Shown piece by piece: positions 5,417 through 6,905 of a DNA stretch of 6,905 nucleotides (position 1 is the first letter of the stretch; each line of letters starts with the position of its first letter). The DNA is from Wenzhouxiangella sp. (GTDB lineage Bacteria; Pseudomonadota; Gammaproteobacteria; Xanthomonadales; Wenzhouxiangellaceae): assembly GCA_007119095.1 (NCBI GenBank), contig SKQI01000051.1, positions 1-6,905 on the forward strand, written 5' to 3'. Both the position numbers and the translations under genes were made by a program. The notes beneath the pieces are model-generated. The model saw only the letters and a program-made list of their open reading frames with translations, ran no database searches and had not been told where the DNA came from.

Positions 5417-6370
5417 ATGCACAAGACGCAGAATCGTCGCGGTGCACCATTGACTAAATCAAAATCGAACCCCATACTCAAGCGTATGGAAGCAGTTCGC
5501 AAACTCAACGACGATATCCGGCGACGCCAGATCTGGACCGATGATGGTGTGCGGCTGAGCCTGCGCTACTACGGTGACGATCGCGCCCCTTGCATATTGA
5601 TGGCGCACGGCTTTGGCCAGACCCAATACGCCTGGGAAGATACCGGCCGCCGCCTTGCCGCCGCTGGCTGGCAGGCTGTCAGCTACGATGCCCGCGGCCA
5701 CGGCGAGTCCGACCGTTCACCGAACAACGAATACGATTTCGAACAGTTCGTTGAAGACTTTCGCCGGGTTTGTGATTCCCTGCCCAACCTGCCGGTCGTG
5801 ATCGGCGCATCCATGGGTGGGCTGATTGCCCTACTCGCGCATTCGGAAAAGCCGAAAGTCGAGCTTCGTTCGCTGGTGCTGGTCGACATCGCGCCGCGCT
5901 GGGACGAACGCGGCGTGACCGCCATGCTGGCCTTCATGCGCCAGCACCCCGAGGGCTTCGCTACCCTCGAAGAAGCCTCGGAGGCCGTGCGTGGATTCCT
6001 CCCGCATCGCCGACGCAGCGGCAAGTCGACCAATCTTGATCGCAACCTGCGGCAGGGAGCGAACGGACGCTGGCACTGGCACTGGGACCCGGCGATGCTG
6101 GCCCTGGTCGAGAAAAGCAGCAACTTGCAAACCCGCCTGCAGTCAGCCAGCCGCCGACTTAAGCTGCCGACGCTGCTGGTATCGGGCGGCATGAGCGAGC
6201 TGATCGGCGCCGAACACGCCGAGGAATTCCTGAAACTTGCACCACACGCCGAACATGTCGACGTACCAGACGCTGCGCACATGGTGGCTGGGGATGCCAA
6301 CGATCATTTTCTTTCCGCGATAGCCCCGTTTTTGAAACGGCAGGCCAAGCAAGGAGCTTCTAAATCATGA
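5417..6370 (+). CDS. Alpha/beta hydrolase co-transcribed with fadE
   Basis: This 317-residue soluble hydrolase starts with a basic, probably disordered extension (1-24), followed by the fold proper. Landmarks: oxyanion segment MAHGFGQT (62-69), YDARGHGESD (90-99), nucleophile elbow GASMGG with Ser132 (130-135), a cap region (about 160-245) that contains an Arg-rich stretch and the odd WHWHW run (219-223), and the catalytic His288 in AAHMVAGDAND (286-296). The acid position after strand 7 reads GGMSELIG (257-264), so Glu261 stands where relatives usually have Asp (GGxSDLV). The family includes esterases, epoxide hydrolases and C-C hydrolases; the substrate is not determinable. Its TGA overlaps the fadE ATG (ATGA), indicating one operon. 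It could release a fatty acid or carboxylate that enters beta-oxidation, which is an inference from context. Confidence 0.88.
   Translation: MHKTQNRRGAPLTKSKSNPILKRMEAVRKLNDDIRRRQIWTDDGVRLSLRYYGDDRAPCILMAHGFGQTQYAWEDTGRRLAAAGWQAVSYDARGHGESDRSPNNEYDFEQFVEDFRRVCDSLPNLPVVIGASMGGLIALLAHSEKPKVELRSLVLVDIAPRWDERGVTAMLAFMRQHPEGFATLEEASEAVRGFLPHRRRSGKSTNLDRNLRQGANGRWHWHWDPAMLALVEKSSNLQTRLQSASRRLKLPTLLVSGGMSELIGAEHAEEFLKLAPHAEHVDVPDAAHMVAGDANDHFLSAIAPFLKRQAKQGASKS
6326..6340 (+). repeat. Small perfect inverted repeat before the fadE ribosome site
   Basis: CCGTTT (6326-6331) and AAACGG (6335-6340) form a perfect 6-bp dyad around TTG. It lies inside the end of the hydrolase gene, 10 nt before the fadE Shine-Dalgarno sequence at 6351. 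It could be a weak mRNA hairpin or chance. Confidence 0.4.
6351..6356 (+). promoter_or_regulatory. Ribosome binding site of fadE
   Basis: AAGGAG at 6351-6356 precedes ATG 6367 by 10 nt (or the in-frame next codon ATG 6370 by 13 nt). It lies within the last codons of the hydrolase gene. Confidence 0.6.
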
Positions 6371-6905
6371 TGGTTCTCGTCTTTGTGCTGAGTTTGCTGC
6401 TGGCGGCCATCGCCTGCGCTTACTTCAAGACCAGCATTGCCGTCTGGACCGCCGCCACCGCCGTCGTGCTGCTGGGCTTTTCGATTGCCGGCCAGCCGGG
6501 CTGGATCAGCCTGAGCCTGGCCTGGTTGCTGTTTGTCGGCATTGCTATCCCGCTGAACCACCGTCCCTGGCGGCGCGCCTACGTCACCGCGCCGATCCTG
6601 AAAGTGTTCTCGACGATGACGCCGCAGATTTCGGAAACCGAGCGCGTGGCGCTGGAAGCCGGCACGGTCGGATTCGAGGGCGAACTGTTCTCCGGCCGGC
6701 CGCGCTGGAACAAGTTCATCAAACGGCCGCTGCACGAACTGACCGTCGAAGAGCAGGCTTTCCTCGACGGGCCGGTGGAAGAATTGTGCGACATGATCAA
6801 CGAGTGGGAGATCTCTCACTACCGGGCCGGCTTGTCCGACCAGGTCTGGGATCACCTGCGCAAGCATGGTTTCCTGGGCATGATCATTCCCAAGGAACAC
6901 GGCGG
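6367..6905 (+). CDS. fadE: FadE-type acyl-CoA dehydrogenase, 3' end cut by window
   Basis: Partial gene: about 180 N-terminal residues of a protein normally over 750 residues long. It is recognised by the FadE-specific N-terminus. Two to three hydrophobic segments (about 2-20, 24-42 and 48-63) start with a double Met as in E. coli FadE. They are followed by TAPILKVFSTMTPQISETER (about 74-93), ALEAGTVGFEGELFSG (95-110), LTVEEQAFLDGPVEELCDM (about 125-143) and HGFLGMIIPKEHGG (167-180), all strongly FadE-like. FadE catalyses the first, FAD-dependent step of fatty-acid beta-oxidation, making trans-2-enoyl-CoA, probably at the inner membrane. The active-site glutamate and FAD-binding regions lie outside the window. 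The ATG overlaps the hydrolase stop (ATGA), so the pair is translationally coupled and likely under the divergent TetR regulator. Start choice between the two adjacent ATGs is immaterial. Confidence 0.93.
   Translation, partial: MMVLVFVLSLLLAAIACAYFKTSIAVWTAATAVVLLGFSIAGQPGWISLSLAWLLFVGIAIPLNHRPWRRAYVTAPILKVFSTMTPQISETERVALEAGTVGFEGELFSGRPRWNKFIKRPLHELTVEEQAFLDGPVEELCDMINEWEISHYRAGLSDQVWDHLRKHGFLGMIIPKEHG

Overview
This window is ordinary chromosomal DNA from a GC-rich proteobacterium, most likely a gammaproteobacterium. The evidence is a FadE-type acyl-CoA dehydrogenase with a hydrophobic N-terminus, a cytochrome c5-type protein, an AcpH-type ACP phosphodiesterase and a ZapE/AFG1 ATPase. Placement near the Xanthomonadales/Chromatiales is only an impression. 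I see no mobile elements, tRNA or rRNA genes, CRISPR arrays or phage genes. Coding density is high and the longest non-coding gap is 190 bp.

Layout. (1) Bases 1-1064, minus strand: a membrane-bound CHASE-like sensor with a GGDEF (diguanylate cyclase) domain, cut off by the window start. (2) 1065-1254: a divergent intergenic region. (3) 1255-1692, plus: a small four-helix membrane protein of unknown function. (4) 1797-2300, plus: a membrane-anchored monoheme cytochrome c5-type protein with a 13-alanine linker. (5) 2276-2881, minus: ACP phosphodiesterase, converging on and overlapping the cytochrome gene by 25 bp. A strong intrinsic terminator serving the cytochrome direction lies inside this gene. 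(6) 2967-3623 and 3630-4724, plus: an alpha/beta hydrolase followed 6 nt later by the ZapE-type ATPase, probably one operon. (7) 4768-5361, minus: a TetR-family regulator. (8) 5417-6370 and 6367-6905, plus: a second alpha/beta hydrolase whose stop codon overlaps the start of a fadE-type acyl-CoA dehydrogenase, cut off by the window end.

Functional reading. The right-hand third looks like a self-contained lipid-catabolism locus: a divergent TetR regulator, separated by 55 bp from a translationally coupled hydrolase and acyl-CoA dehydrogenase. The natural inference is local control of fatty-acid or ester use by an acyl ligand. The middle holds housekeeping genes (ACP turnover, electron transfer, cell division ATPase) and the left end holds c-di-GMP signalling.

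I found no convincing new multi-gene system. The observations most worth a second look are the terminator hidden inside acpH, the 17-bp inverted repeat lying on the start codon of the cyclase gene, a calcium-loop-like acidic sequence in its periplasmic sensor, and the TetR-hydrolase-fadE arrangement.
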